A DNA stretch of 64,000 nucleotides, taken from contig CAZMTA010000021.1 in the NCBI GenBank assembly GCA_964569085.1, positions 1-64,000 on the forward strand, given 5' to 3'. A program made the translations under genes and the position numbers. Of the stretch, positions 1 through 7,896 are shown piece after piece (position 1 is the stretch's first letter; every line of letters begins with the position of its first letter). Below the pieces are notes generated by a model. The model worked only from the letters and a program-made list of their open reading frames with translations. It was not told the origin of the DNA and ran no database searches. Source of the stretch: JAJCZZ01 sp964569085 (GTDB lineage Bacteria > Gemmatimonadota > Gemmatimonadetes > Longimicrobiales > Gaopeijiaceae).

Positions 1-65
1 ACCGGACTCGAACCGGCGACCCCAACCTTGGCAAGGTTGTGCTCTACCAACTGAGCTACTCCCGC
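1..65 (-). tRNA. tRNA-Gly(GCC), 3' end cut by the window edge
   Basis: Read on the minus strand, the gene begins at 65 with GCGGGAGTAGCTCAG (acceptor 5' strand and D arm). It continues with the anticodon stem CAACC/GGTTG around the loop TTGCCAA, giving anticodon GCC, which decodes GGC/GGU glycine codons. The T arm (GCCGG, loop TTCGAGT, CCGGT) ends exactly at position 1. Only the 3' acceptor strand and discriminator lie outside the window. There is no sign of an intron or degeneration. Confidence 0.95.
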
Positions 66-80
66 GTTGTGGAGACAGGG

Positions 81-109
81 AAGCTAGAAAGACCCGCCCG
101 GAGGGTCAA
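81..109 (-). promoter_or_regulatory. Promoter of tRNA-Gly
   Basis: On the minus strand TTGACC (109-104), a 17-bp spacer and TAGCTT (86-81) form a sigma70-type promoter 15 nt upstream of the mature tRNA 5' end. The predicted transcript start falls near 74, leaving a short 5' leader for RNase P. This is the reference case for the -10 box style seen elsewhere in the window. Confidence 0.7.
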
Positions 110-207
110 CCCGGGGGGTGGGGCTTTCTTCGCCCGTCGCGGGAGGGCGCGCCCGGGCGCCCGGACGAGCCGCGGGCCCGCTTGTTCCGGGGCCCCCGGC
201 GTCCCCT

Positions 208-213
208 TATCTT
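208..213 (+). promoter_or_regulatory. Candidate -10 box TATCTT upstream of the barrel protein gene
   Basis: An AT-containing hexamer stands out in an otherwise almost pure GC stretch, 55 nt upstream of the ATG at 269. The nearest TTG-type element (TTGTTC, 182-187) is 20 bp away, longer than ideal, so the -35 assignment is weak. Confidence 0.4.
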
Positions 214-268
214 AGCGCGCCCACCGGGCCCTCCGGACCCCTCCTCGCGCCCAACCCGCCGCCCTTCC

Positions 269-1918
269 ATGGCCGCTCCCCACCCCCGTCCCGCCTCCTC
301 CCGCCGCGCCGTCCCGGTGCGCCGGGCCCTCCTCGCGGCGGGGGCCCTGGTCGCCTGGAGCACCGGAGCCGGTGGGCTGGCCGCCCAGGACCTCCAGACC
401 GGGCCGCTCCTCGAGCCGCTGGTCCCCTCGGGGCACCTCCGGCTGGGCGTGACCCCGAGCTTCACCTCCTGGGACAGCCGCTTCGGCCTCCGGGAGGAGG
501 GCGGAGCGACGGTGGAGGGCGAGGAGCCCCTCTCCGACGACCTCACGCGCTCCTCGGCGGCCACGCTCTTCCCCGGCGTCGCCTTCCTGGAGGAGGACCT
601 GGCCGCCCTCACCGAGCTCTCGGATCCGGCCCTGACGCTGGGGTCCACCCGGGGCGCGGTGACCCAGAACGTGACGCGCGTCGACTTCAGCGCCCACCTG
701 GGCGTCTTCGACTGGCTGACCGTCGGCGCCACGCTCCCGTGGGTGAAGACCCGGACCGCGGTGGACCTCTACTTCCGCTCCGCCGAGGGCGCCAACCTCG
801 GGCTCTCCCCCACCATCGACGACAACGAGGCCGTGTCGGCGTACGTGGGCGCCCTCTCCGAGGCCGCCACGGCGGCGCGGGCCCGGGCCGAGGGGCTGTG
901 CTCCGGGGGGGGCGAGGGGTGCGGCAGCGCCCAGGCGCTGGCCGACCGCGCCGAAGCCTTCGCGGCGGCGGCCCAGCGCATGTACTTCGGCTCGCCGGTC
1001 TTCCTGCTGGCCGAGTCCGACGCCGCCGCGGCCCTCGCCGCCGCCAGCGAGGCGCTCGCCGCCGACCTGGCCGCCGCGGGGCTGGTGGCGCCGGGGGCGC
1101 CGATCTTCGCCACCACCGTCGTCGACGGCGAGTCCTTCCGGGACCTGGTCTCCGCCCCGGCCGCGGGCATCCAGGGCGCTCCCCTTGGCTCCGTGGACGG
1201 GCTCTGGAGCGCCGGCGACCTGGAGGTGGAGGCCACCGTCCGCCTCCTGGACGGGGAGATCCGGGACTCGGGCGCGGTGGCCCCCCGCCTGGCCTGGACG
1301 CTGGCCGGCGGCGGGCTGGTCCGTCTCGGCACCGGCACCCGGGACGACCCCGACGTCTTCCTGGATCTGGGCACGGGTGACGGCCAGACGGACCTGGAGG
1401 GCTTCGGGTACGGAGCGCTGCGGGTCGGGAGCCGCCTTGGCCTCCGGGCCATGGCGCGCTACGGGATCCAGCGGAGCACCTCGCTCCTGCGCCGGGTGGC
1501 GGGCCCCGACGCGCTCCTCCCCCCCGCCTCGACCCGGCGGGTGGTGGAGTGGAGCCCGGGCTCGTACGTCGACCTCCTGGTCTCCCCGCGGATCCACGTG
1601 AGCGAGACGCTCACCCTGGCCGGGGACTGGCGGGTCTTCGACAAGGGGGCCGACACGTACCGGATCCTGGGCGGCGCCGAGGCCGCCGGCGGGGCGGACG
1701 CGAGCCTCCTGGAGCTGGAGACGGCCCGGGGCTTCCAGCAGCTCGGCGTGGGGCTCCGCTACAGCACGCTCCGGCTGTGGCGGCGGGGCGGGACGGGGGC
1801 GCCGGTGGAGGCCAGCGCCCGGGTCGTGTGGACCGTGTCGGGCTCCGGGGGGCGGACCCCCAAGGCGGCGCGGGCCGAGGTGGGGCTGCGCCTCTTCCGG
1901 GACCTCTGGGGCGGCTGA
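269..1918 (+). CDS. Exported beta-barrel-like outer-membrane protein of unknown function
   Basis: A 549-residue protein. I start it at the ATG at 269 because it puts a signal peptide at the N-terminus: basic stretch (RRAVPVRR), hydrophobic LLAAGALVAWSTGAGGLA, likely cleavage at AAQ|D. The mature part has no catalytic motif that I recognise. It is built of alternating hydrophobic/polar strands with frequent Gly, such as FGYGALRVGSRLGLRAMARY, and it ends in VGLRLFRDLWGG, as outer-membrane barrels often end in an aromatic-rich strand. An Ala-rich helical insert covers roughly residues 205-275. It faces recN convergently. A transport or structural envelope role is inference only. Confidence 0.6.
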   Translation: MAAPHPRPASSRRAVPVRRALLAAGALVAWSTGAGGLAAQDLQTGPLLEPLVPSGHLRLGVTPSFTSWDSRFGLREEGGATVEGEEPLSDDLTRSSAATLFPGVAFLEEDLAALTELSDPALTLGSTRGAVTQNVTRVDFSAHLGVFDWLTVGATLPWVKTRTAVDLYFRSAEGANLGLSPTIDDNEAVSAYVGALSEAATAARARAEGLCSGGGEGCGSAQALADRAEAFAAAAQRMYFGSPVFLLAESDAAAALAAASEALAADLAAAGLVAPGAPIFATTVVDGESFRDLVSAPAAGIQGAPLGSVDGLWSAGDLEVEATVRLLDGEIRDSGAVAPRLAWTLAGGGLVRLGTGTRDDPDVFLDLGTGDGQTDLEGFGYGALRVGSRLGLRAMARYGIQRSTSLLRRVAGPDALLPPASTRRVVEWSPGSYVDLLVSPRIHVSETLTLAGDWRVFDKGADTYRILGGAEAAGGADASLLELETARGFQQLGVGLRYSTLRLWRRGGTGAPVEASARVVWTVSGSGGRTPKAARAEVGLRLFRDLWGG

Positions 1919-1927
1919 CCGCCCCTC

Positions 1928-1944
1928 GGGGGCCGCGCGCCCCC
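1928..1944. terminator. GC hairpin between convergent genes
   Basis: GGGGGC, loop CGCGC, GCCCCC: a 6-bp perfect stem in the 40-nt gap between the barrel gene and recN. There is no U-tract on either strand, so it is only a candidate terminator. Confidence 0.35.
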
Positions 1945-1958
1945 CTCCGGCGGACGGG

Positions 1959-3620
1959 CTAGGAGGCGCCCAGGAGCTCCCGGGCGTGGTCCCGGGACGT
2001 GGCCGAGTCGGGGTCGCCGCCCAGCATGCGGGCGATCTCCTCCACCCTGCCCTCGCCTTCCAGGGCCCGCACCGCCGTCGTGGCCCGCCCCTCCCCCCTT
2101 CCCTTCTCCACCAGCAGGTGGGCCCGCGCCCGCGACGCGAGCTGGGGCAGGTGCGTCACCACGAAGACCTGGTGGCGCTCGGCCACCGAGGCCAGCGTCC
2201 GGGCCACCGCGGTGGCCACCACCCCGCCGATCCCCGCGTCGATCTCGTCGAAGACCAGGACCGGCACCCGGTCCACGGCGGCCAGGATCGACTTGAGCGC
2301 CAGCATCACCCGGGAGAGCTCCCCGCCGCTGGCGATGTCCGAGAGCGGCATGGGGTCGAAGCCGGCGTTGGGCGCCACCACGAAGGTCACGGTCTCGTCC
2401 CCGCCGGCGCTCACCTCGGCCAGCGGGTTGAGCCGGACCTCGAAGACGGCGCCGGGCATGCCCACCTCGGGGAGGACCTCCTCCACCGCGGCCGCCAGGC
2501 GGGACGCGGCCTCCCGCCGGACCCCGGTGAGCTCGGCGGCCTCGGCGCGGAGCTCGCTCCGGGCCGCCTCGAGCCGCTTCCGGAGCACGCCCAGGTCGTG
2601 GTCCGCCTCGTCCAGCTCCTCCAGCTCGGCCCGCACCCGCTGGCCCATGGCCAGGACGTCGGCCAGCTCCGGCCCGTACTTCCGCTTGAGCCGGAAGATC
2701 TTGTCCAGGCGCCGCCGGATCTCCTCCAGGCGGCGCGGGTCGTGGTCCACCGACTCGGCGTAGTCGCCCAGGCGGCGCCCCGCCTCCACCACCTGGTGGT
2801 ACGCGTCGTTGAGGAGCTCCAGCGTCGGCTCCAGGGAGGCGTCCACCCGCACGAGGCGGCCCACGAGGCTCCGGAGCTCGGCGATCTGGTCGCTGACGGC
2901 GCCCTCGCCCCCGTAGAGCCCCTGGTGGGCCCGTCCGGCGCCCTCCACCAGCTCCTCGGCGTGCTCGTGGCGCTGGGATTCGGCCTCCAGCTCCTCGTCC
3001 TCCCCGGGGCTCAGCCCGGCCCCGTCGATCTCCTCGAGCTGGAAGCGCAGGAAGTCGGCCCGGCTCTCCACCTCCCGGCGCCGCTCCTCCCGGTCGTCCA
3101 GCTCGCGGGCGATCCCCTGGACCTCGTCGTAGAGCGCGCGGACGCGGGCCGCCCGGTCCTCGCATCCGGCGAAGGCGTCGAGGATGTCCCGCTGCTCGGC
3201 GCTCTTCAGGAGGGTCTGGTGCTCGTGCTGGCCGTGGAGGTCCACCAGGGCGGTGCCCAGCTCCCCCACCACCCCCGCCGTGGCGGGCGAGCCGTTGACC
3301 CAGGCGCGATTCCGTCCCTCGGACGCCACCTCGCGACGGAGGATCAGGTGCCCGTCCTCGGGGCGGAAGCCCAGGTCGTCCATGCGGGCCTGGAGCTCGG
3401 GAAGGTCCCCGACGTCGAAGACGGCCTCCACCGTGGCCCGCTCCGCCCCGGCCCGCACCACGCTGCTGGACGCCCGCTCCCCCAGGAGGAGGGACAGGGC
3501 GCCCACGATGATGGACTTCCCCGCCCCGGTCTCGCCGGTCAGGGCGTTGAGCCCCGGCCCCAGGGAGAGGGTAAGGTCCTCCACCACGGCGTAGTCGCGG
3601 ATCCTCAGCTCGGTGAGCAT
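1959..3620 (-). CDS. recN: DNA repair protein RecN
   Basis: A 553-residue SMC-like ATPase of double-strand-break repair. Walker A GETGAGKS is at residues 29-36, a long coiled-coil middle follows, then the ABC signature region IASGGELSRV and Walker B LVFDEIDAGIGG near the C-terminus. Length and domain order match the family. The start MLTELRIRDYAVV aligns with the usual RecN start. A -10 box TACCTT ends only 8 nt before the ATG, so the mRNA is probably leaderless. It is the last gene of the folD-xseA-xseB-ispA-dxs-nadK-recN run, but has its own promoter in the 69-nt gap after nadK. Confidence 0.97.
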   Translation of the reverse strand: MLTELRIRDYAVVEDLTLSLGPGLNALTGETGAGKSIIVGALSLLLGERASSSVVRAGAERATVEAVFDVGDLPELQARMDDLGFRPEDGHLILRREVASEGRNRAWVNGSPATAGVVGELGTALVDLHGQHEHQTLLKSAEQRDILDAFAGCEDRAARVRALYDEVQGIARELDDREERRREVESRADFLRFQLEEIDGAGLSPGEDEELEAESQRHEHAEELVEGAGRAHQGLYGGEGAVSDQIAELRSLVGRLVRVDASLEPTLELLNDAYHQVVEAGRRLGDYAESVDHDPRRLEEIRRRLDKIFRLKRKYGPELADVLAMGQRVRAELEELDEADHDLGVLRKRLEAARSELRAEAAELTGVRREAASRLAAAVEEVLPEVGMPGAVFEVRLNPLAEVSAGGDETVTFVVAPNAGFDPMPLSDIASGGELSRVMLALKSILAAVDRVPVLVFDEIDAGIGGVVATAVARTLASVAERHQVFVVTHLPQLASRARAHLLVEKGRGEGRATTAVRALEGEGRVEEIARMLGGDPDSATSRDHARELLGAS

Positions 3621-3628
3621 AGGCGTGG

Positions 3629-3658
3629 AAGGTAGGGGCGCGGGCGGGGCCGCTTCAA
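3629..3658 (-). promoter_or_regulatory. recN promoter, predicted leaderless
   Basis: TTGAAG (3658-3653), 18-bp spacer, TACCTT (3634-3629), then only 8 nt to the recN ATG at 3620. Transcription would start at or within 2 nt of the start codon, leaving no room for a ribosome-binding site. Confidence 0.55.
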
Positions 3659-3689
3659 TGCCTGGCGGGGCCGGAGGCGGAACGGCGCC

Positions 3690-4610
3690 TCAGGAGCGCT
3701 CGGGCGCCCGGGCGGCCCAGTTCAGCTTCCGGCGCAGGGTCCCGAAGAAGGTCGCCCCGGGCATGCGCACCAGAGGCACGGTGTGGACGCTCCGGCGCAC
3801 CACGACCACGGCGTCGGGCTCCAGCTCCTCGGCCACCTGCCCGTCCAGCGTCACCGACAGGCGGTGCGAGGGCTCCAGGGGCCGCACGGTGATCACCTCG
3901 GTGGGGGAGACCACCAGGGGCCGCAGCGCCAGCGAGTGCGGGCAGATGGGCGTCACCACGATGCAGTCCACGGCGGGCACGATGATGGGCCCCCCGGCGG
4001 ACAGGGAGTAGGCGGTGGAGCCCGTGGGGGTGGCCAGGATGACGCCGTCGGCGGAGAAGGTCCCGATCTCGTCGCGGGTCGGCCCCTCCCCCACGGTGAG
4101 GGTCATGGGGGTCACCCGGGCCGCGCCGGGCTTGTGCACCACCACGTCGTTGAGGGCGAAGAGCGGACCGGCCACCACGGCGCCGTCGGCGTCGCGCACC
4201 TCGGCGGAGAGGGTGGAGCGAGGGTCCAGCTCGGCCTCGCCGGCCAGCACGCGCTCGAGCCCCGCGCCCAGGTCGTCCCCGGCGGCGTGCGTCAGGAAGC
4301 CCAGGTGCCCCAGGTTGACGCCCAGGACCGGCACGTCCCGGCCCAGGACCATGCGGGCGGCCCGGAGCAGCGTGCCGTCGCCTCCCAGCGCCACCACCAG
4401 GTCCGGGGGGGCGCCGTCCAGGTCCAGCGTCCCGGTGCCGTCGGGGGCGTCGACCTCCTCCCGCTGCTCCAGGACGAGCTCCACCCCGTGGCGGTCGCAC
4501 ACGTCCCGCAGGCGCTCCAGCGCCTCGGGGAGGTCGGGGCTCCGGCTCCGGAGGATGGCGGCGATGCGTCGGATGGGGCCGTCGAGCCCCCGGCGCATCC
4601 CGCCGGTCAC
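3690..4610 (-). CDS. nadK: NAD kinase
   Basis: ATP-dependent phosphorylation of NAD to NADP. The 306-residue protein has the GGDGT motif at about residues 76-80 (ALGGDGTLLRAA), GVNLGHLGFLT, NDVVVHK, and the substrate/metal region FSADGVILATPTGSTAYS. I chose the GTG at 4610 because it forms a GTGA overlap with the dxs stop codon, which suggests translational coupling. An ATG four codons downstream (4598) is the alternative. No domain is missing and the C-terminal RKLNWA segment is typical. Confidence 0.95.
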   Translation of the reverse strand: MTGGMRRGLDGPIRRIAAILRSRSPDLPEALERLRDVCDRHGVELVLEQREEVDAPDGTGTLDLDGAPPDLVVALGGDGTLLRAARMVLGRDVPVLGVNLGHLGFLTHAAGDDLGAGLERVLAGEAELDPRSTLSAEVRDADGAVVAGPLFALNDVVVHKPGAARVTPMTLTVGEGPTRDEIGTFSADGVILATPTGSTAYSLSAGGPIIVPAVDCIVVTPICPHSLALRPLVVSPTEVITVRPLEPSHRLSVTLDGQVAEELEPDAVVVVRRSVHTVPLVRMPGATFFGTLRRKLNWAARAPERS

Positions 4611-6517
4611 GAGACTCCGGCGGAGCGGCGCGCGGCCACCATCGACCGGATGCGCTCGGCGATGCCCTGCGCGTCCAGCCCGATCTCCCGCAGGAGCTCG
4701 TCCCGGCCGCCGTGCTCCACGAAGGCGTCGGGGATGCCCATGGACGCCATGCGGGGCGGGTTCTCCAGCTCCAGGTCGTTGAGCTCCCGGGACATGAAGG
4801 CGCCGAAGCCGTTGGAGACCTGTCCTTCCTCGACGGTGAGGAGGGCGGGATGGCTCCGCGCCATCTCCTGGAAGACCTCGGTGTCGTAGGGCTTCAGGAA
4901 GCGGCAGTTGACCACCGTGACGTTCATGCCCTCGTCGGCCAGCTCCTCGGCGGCAGCCAGGGCCGGCAGGACCATGGTGCCCACGGCCAGGACCGCCAGG
5001 TCTCCCCCGTTCCGGAGGATCTCCCAGGTGAAGGGCGCCGGACCGGGGATCTCGGACAGCGCCGGAACCTCCTCGGGCACCGCGGCCCGGGGCCAGCGGA
5101 GGCTCCAGGGACCCGGCTCGTCGGACTGGGCGGCCAGGCGGAGGAGCGCCAGCGTCTCGGCGCCGTCCTTGCCCGCGGTGACCTTCATGCCGGGGATCGA
5201 CAGCATGTAGGCGATGTCGAAGGCGCCGTGGTGCGTCGGCCCGTCCTCGCCGGCGATGCCGGCCCGGTCCATCCCGAAGACGACGGGGAGGTCCTGGAGG
5301 GCCACGTCGTGGACGATGTTGTCGTAGGCCCGCTGGAGGAAGGTCGAGTAGATGGCCACCACCGGCTTGATGCCCTGGGTGGCCAGGCCCGCGGCGAAGG
5401 TCACCCCGTGGCCCTCGGCGATGCCCACGTCGAAGTACCGGTCCGGGTGGGCCTCGGCGAAGATGTCGGTGCTGGTCCCGTCGGGCATGGCGGCGGTGAT
5501 GGCCACGACCCGGGGGTCGGCGTCGGCCAGCTCCACGAGCCCCTGCCCGAAGACCTTCTGGTACCGGGGGAGCCCCGGCTTCTTCTTCTGGCCCTTGCCG
5601 GTGACCTTGTCGAACGGCCCCGACGCGTGCCACGTCCAGGGGTCGTCCTCGGCGTGGGCGAAGCCCTTCCCCTTCTGGGTGAGCATGTGCACCAGGATGG
5701 GACCCTTCAGGTCCTTCACCCGCTCGAGCGTCTCCACCACGTCCTCGATGTCGTGGCCGTCCACCGGACCCACGTAGCGGAAGCCCAGCTCCTCGAAGAT
5801 CAGGCCCGGGGTGAGCATGTGCTTCACGCTCTCCTCCAGCCGGCCCGCCATCTCCTCCATGACGCCCCGGATGCCCGTGGGCGTGCGGTGCAGGGCCTCC
5901 TTCACCAGGTCCCGGGCGCGGTTGTACGCCGGGTTGGTGATCATCCCGGTGAGGTACTTGTTCATGGCGCCCACCGCCGGCGCGATGGACATGTCGTTGT
6001 CGTTGAGGACGACGATGAAGTCCCGCTCCGAGTGGCCGGCGTTGTTCAGCGCCTCGTAGGCCAGCCCGCAGCCCATGGCGCCGTCGCCGATGACGGCCAC
6101 GACCTCGAAGTCCTCGCCGTTGAGATCCCGGGCCACGGCCATGCCCCACGCCGCGGAGATGGACGTCGAGGCGTGCCCCGCCCCGAAGGCGTCGTACTCC
6201 GACTCGTCCCGGCGGCAGAACGGCGCCAGGCCGTTCCGCGTCCGGATGGAGGGGAGCTCCTCGTTGCGCCCGGTGAGGATCTTGTGGATGTAGGCCTGGT
6301 GGCCCGTGTCCCACACGATCTGGTCCCGGGGCGTGTCGAAGACGTAGTGCAGCCCGACGGTGAGCTCGGCCACGCCGAGGCTCGCGCCGAAGTGGCCGCC
6401 CTTCCGGGAGACCACGTCGATGTGCCGCTCGCGCACCGCCTCCACGACGTCGGCCAGCTCGCCACGGGGAAGGCGGCGCAGGTCTTCGGGATACCGTATA
6501 TCGTCCAGCAGGGCCAA
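4607..6517 (-). CDS. dxs: 1-deoxy-D-xylulose-5-phosphate synthase
   Basis: Thiamine-diphosphate enzyme condensing pyruvate and glyceraldehyde-3-phosphate, the first step of the MEP isoprenoid pathway; ispA lies just upstream in the same direction. The protein has 636 residues. The ThDP motif GDGAMGCG...NNAG is at about 144-163, KGKGF mid-protein, the catalytic Glu is in GIAEGHGVTFAAGLA, and the pyrimidine-binding part is DRAGIAGEDGPTHHGAFD. The usual GIAEQH reads GIAEGH here. I place the start at TTG 6517, preceded by AAGGAGG at good spacing and giving MALLDDIRYPEDL, rather than at an upstream in-frame TTG (6553), which has no family support. Confidence 0.95.
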   Translation of the reverse strand: MALLDDIRYPEDLRRLPRGELADVVEAVRERHIDVVSRKGGHFGASLGVAELTVGLHYVFDTPRDQIVWDTGHQAYIHKILTGRNEELPSIRTRNGLAPFCRRDESEYDAFGAGHASTSISAAWGMAVARDLNGEDFEVVAVIGDGAMGCGLAYEALNNAGHSERDFIVVLNDNDMSIAPAVGAMNKYLTGMITNPAYNRARDLVKEALHRTPTGIRGVMEEMAGRLEESVKHMLTPGLIFEELGFRYVGPVDGHDIEDVVETLERVKDLKGPILVHMLTQKGKGFAHAEDDPWTWHASGPFDKVTGKGQKKKPGLPRYQKVFGQGLVELADADPRVVAITAAMPDGTSTDIFAEAHPDRYFDVGIAEGHGVTFAAGLATQGIKPVVAIYSTFLQRAYDNIVHDVALQDLPVVFGMDRAGIAGEDGPTHHGAFDIAYMLSIPGMKVTAGKDGAETLALLRLAAQSDEPGPWSLRWPRAAVPEEVPALSEIPGPAPFTWEILRNGGDLAVLAVGTMVLPALAAAEELADEGMNVTVVNCRFLKPYDTEVFQEMARSHPALLTVEEGQVSNGFGAFMSRELNDLELENPPRMASMGIPDAFVEHGGRDELLREIGLDAQGIAERIRSMVAARRSAGVS

Positions 6518-6556
6518 GGAGCCCCTCCTTCTGCGGTCTCGAGTGCCAAACAAGGA

Positions 6557-6562
6557 AATCTA
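6557..6562 (-). promoter_or_regulatory. Candidate -10 box TAGATT of dxs
   Basis: TAGATT (6562-6557) lies about 40 nt upstream of the TTG start of dxs, in the 183-nt gap after ispA. No convincing -35 is seen 16-18 bp further up. The same gap holds two short hairpins (6625-6640 and 6673-6694) without U-tracts. Confidence 0.4.
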
Positions 6563-6700
6563 CCGGGACCGGGCGCCGAGGACACCCTCCGGGGACCGCC
6601 GTGGGGCGGCCGGACGTGATGAGACACCCCTACCGGGGTGCCTGGTTCCGGCGCGGGGCGGCGGGTTCGGGAGGGCGCCCGCGGGTTCGCGCCCGCCTGG

Positions 6701-7621
6701 TCAGCTCCGGCGGCGGACGGCGAAGCGCGCCAGCGCGTGGAGGGCCGGCGCCGCCAGCCCTCCCTCGTCCAGCGCCCGGCAGGCGTCGTCGGCGAGGGCC
6801 TCGGCCCGCTCCCGGGCCTCCTCCAGCCCGTGGAGGGACACGTAGGTGGACTTCTCCAGCTCGGCGTCGCTGGGGTTCTTGCCCAGGGCGTCCGCGTCGG
6901 AGGTGGCGTCCAGGATGTCGTCGGCGACCTGGAAGGCCAGCCCCACCGCGGCGCCGTAGCGCTCCAGGGCGGACAGCGCCGCCGCGTCGGCGCCGGCGGC
7001 CAGAGCGCCCATGACCAGCGGCGCCTTGAGGAGCGCCCCGGTCTTGTGGCGGTGGAGCTCGTCGAGCTCGGCTTCGGTGAGCTCCCGTCCCTCGCCGCGG
7101 AGGTCGAGCCACTGGCCGCCCACCATCCCCCCGGCGCCGGCGGCTCCCAGGAGGAGGCCCACCACCGCCCGGGCCCGCTCCTCCGGGAGCTCCAGGGCCC
7201 GACAGGCCCGCCACGCCACCAGCGCCGCCGCCGGGATGAGGACGGCCCCCGCCACCATGGCCGCGTCCTCGCCGTGGGCGCGGTGGGTGGTGGGGCGGCC
7301 GCGCCGGAGCTCGGCGTCGTCCATGCACGGGAGGTCGTCGTGGACCAGGGAGTACGCGTGGATCAGCTCCACGGAGGCCGCCAGGTCGTAGAGAGCGGCG
7401 GGCACCGGGGTGCCGGCGCCGTCGCAGGCGGTCCACGCGGTGACGCACAGGAGCGGACGCAGCCGCTTGCCGCCGCCAAGGACCCCGTGGGCCACGGCGC
7501 CGGCCAGGTCCGGGGACACGTCGGGAAGGGCCCCGACCGCCTCCACCGCCCGCTCCAGCGCGGCCTCCACCTCGGCGCGATGGCCGTCCAGGTAGGGCCC
7601 CAGGTCGAAGGGCTCGGTCAC
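6701..7621 (-). CDS. ispA: Short-chain polyprenyl diphosphate synthase (farnesyl/geranylgeranyl type)
   Basis: Elongates allylic diphosphates with isopentenyl diphosphate. The 306-residue all-alpha protein has LGGGKRLRP, the first Asp-rich motif DDLPCMDD at residues 95-102, GQWLDL, and the second Asp-rich motif QVADDILD. The residues just before the first motif (HAYSLVHDD) fit a short-chain FPP or GGPP enzyme, but chain length cannot be fixed from sequence alone. The start is GTG 7621, overlapping the xseB stop as GTGA. Lying between xseB and dxs is the familiar xseB-ispA-dxs order. Confidence 0.93.
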   Translation of the reverse strand: MTEPFDLGPYLDGHRAEVEAALERAVEAVGALPDVSPDLAGAVAHGVLGGGKRLRPLLCVTAWTACDGAGTPVPAALYDLAASVELIHAYSLVHDDLPCMDDAELRRGRPTTHRAHGEDAAMVAGAVLIPAAALVAWRACRALELPEERARAVVGLLLGAAGAGGMVGGQWLDLRGEGRELTEAELDELHRHKTGALLKAPLVMGALAAGADAAALSALERYGAAVGLAFQVADDILDATSDADALGKNPSDAELEKSTYVSLHGLEEARERAEALADDACRALDEGGLAAPALHALARFAVRRRS

Positions 7622-7896
7622 CCGTCGTCCTCCGCGCCGTCCAGCGGGCGGGTGCGCCCGTCGGCCAGGAGCTCCTCCACCTTCAGCTCCGTCTCGGCCA
7701 GGATCTTCTCGGCGGCGCGGACGTGGCCCACGCCCTCCTCGAAGAGCTCCAGGGCGTCCTCCAGCGCCACCTCGTCGGCCTCCAGCTTGGCCATGATCTG
7801 CTCCAGGCGCTGCAGCCGGCCCTCCAGGGAGGCCTCGGTGCCCTCGCCTTCGGGCGCGGGCTCCGCCGCGGCTCCGCCTCGCTCGTCTTCGGTCAA
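7618..7896 (-). CDS. xseB: Exodeoxyribonuclease VII small subunit
   Basis: Small subunit of ExoVII, which binds the large subunit and is needed for degrading single-stranded DNA to oligonucleotides. It is 92 residues from a TTG start at 7896 that overlaps the xseA stop as TTGA. The core SLEGRLQRLEQIMAKLE followed by ALEDALELFEEG is the classic XseB helical hairpin. The first 20 residues are acidic and Ala/Glu-rich and probably disordered. The TTG overlap start is preferred because the core would otherwise lack any nearby start codon. Confidence 0.92.
   Translation of the reverse strand: MTEDERGGAAAEPAPEGEGTEASLEGRLQRLEQIMAKLEADEVALEDALELFEEGVGHVRAAEKILAETELKVEELLADGRTRPLDGAEDDG

Noticed and set aside
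118..1380. Long plus-strand reading frame rich in Arg, Pro and Gly
   Set aside because: A GC-driven shadow of the barrel protein gene: Arg/Gly/Pro composition, no domain, out of frame with the exported protein. Similar long antisense frames at 1986-3635, 4712-6619, 7893-8928 and 44790-46634 were dropped for the same reason.
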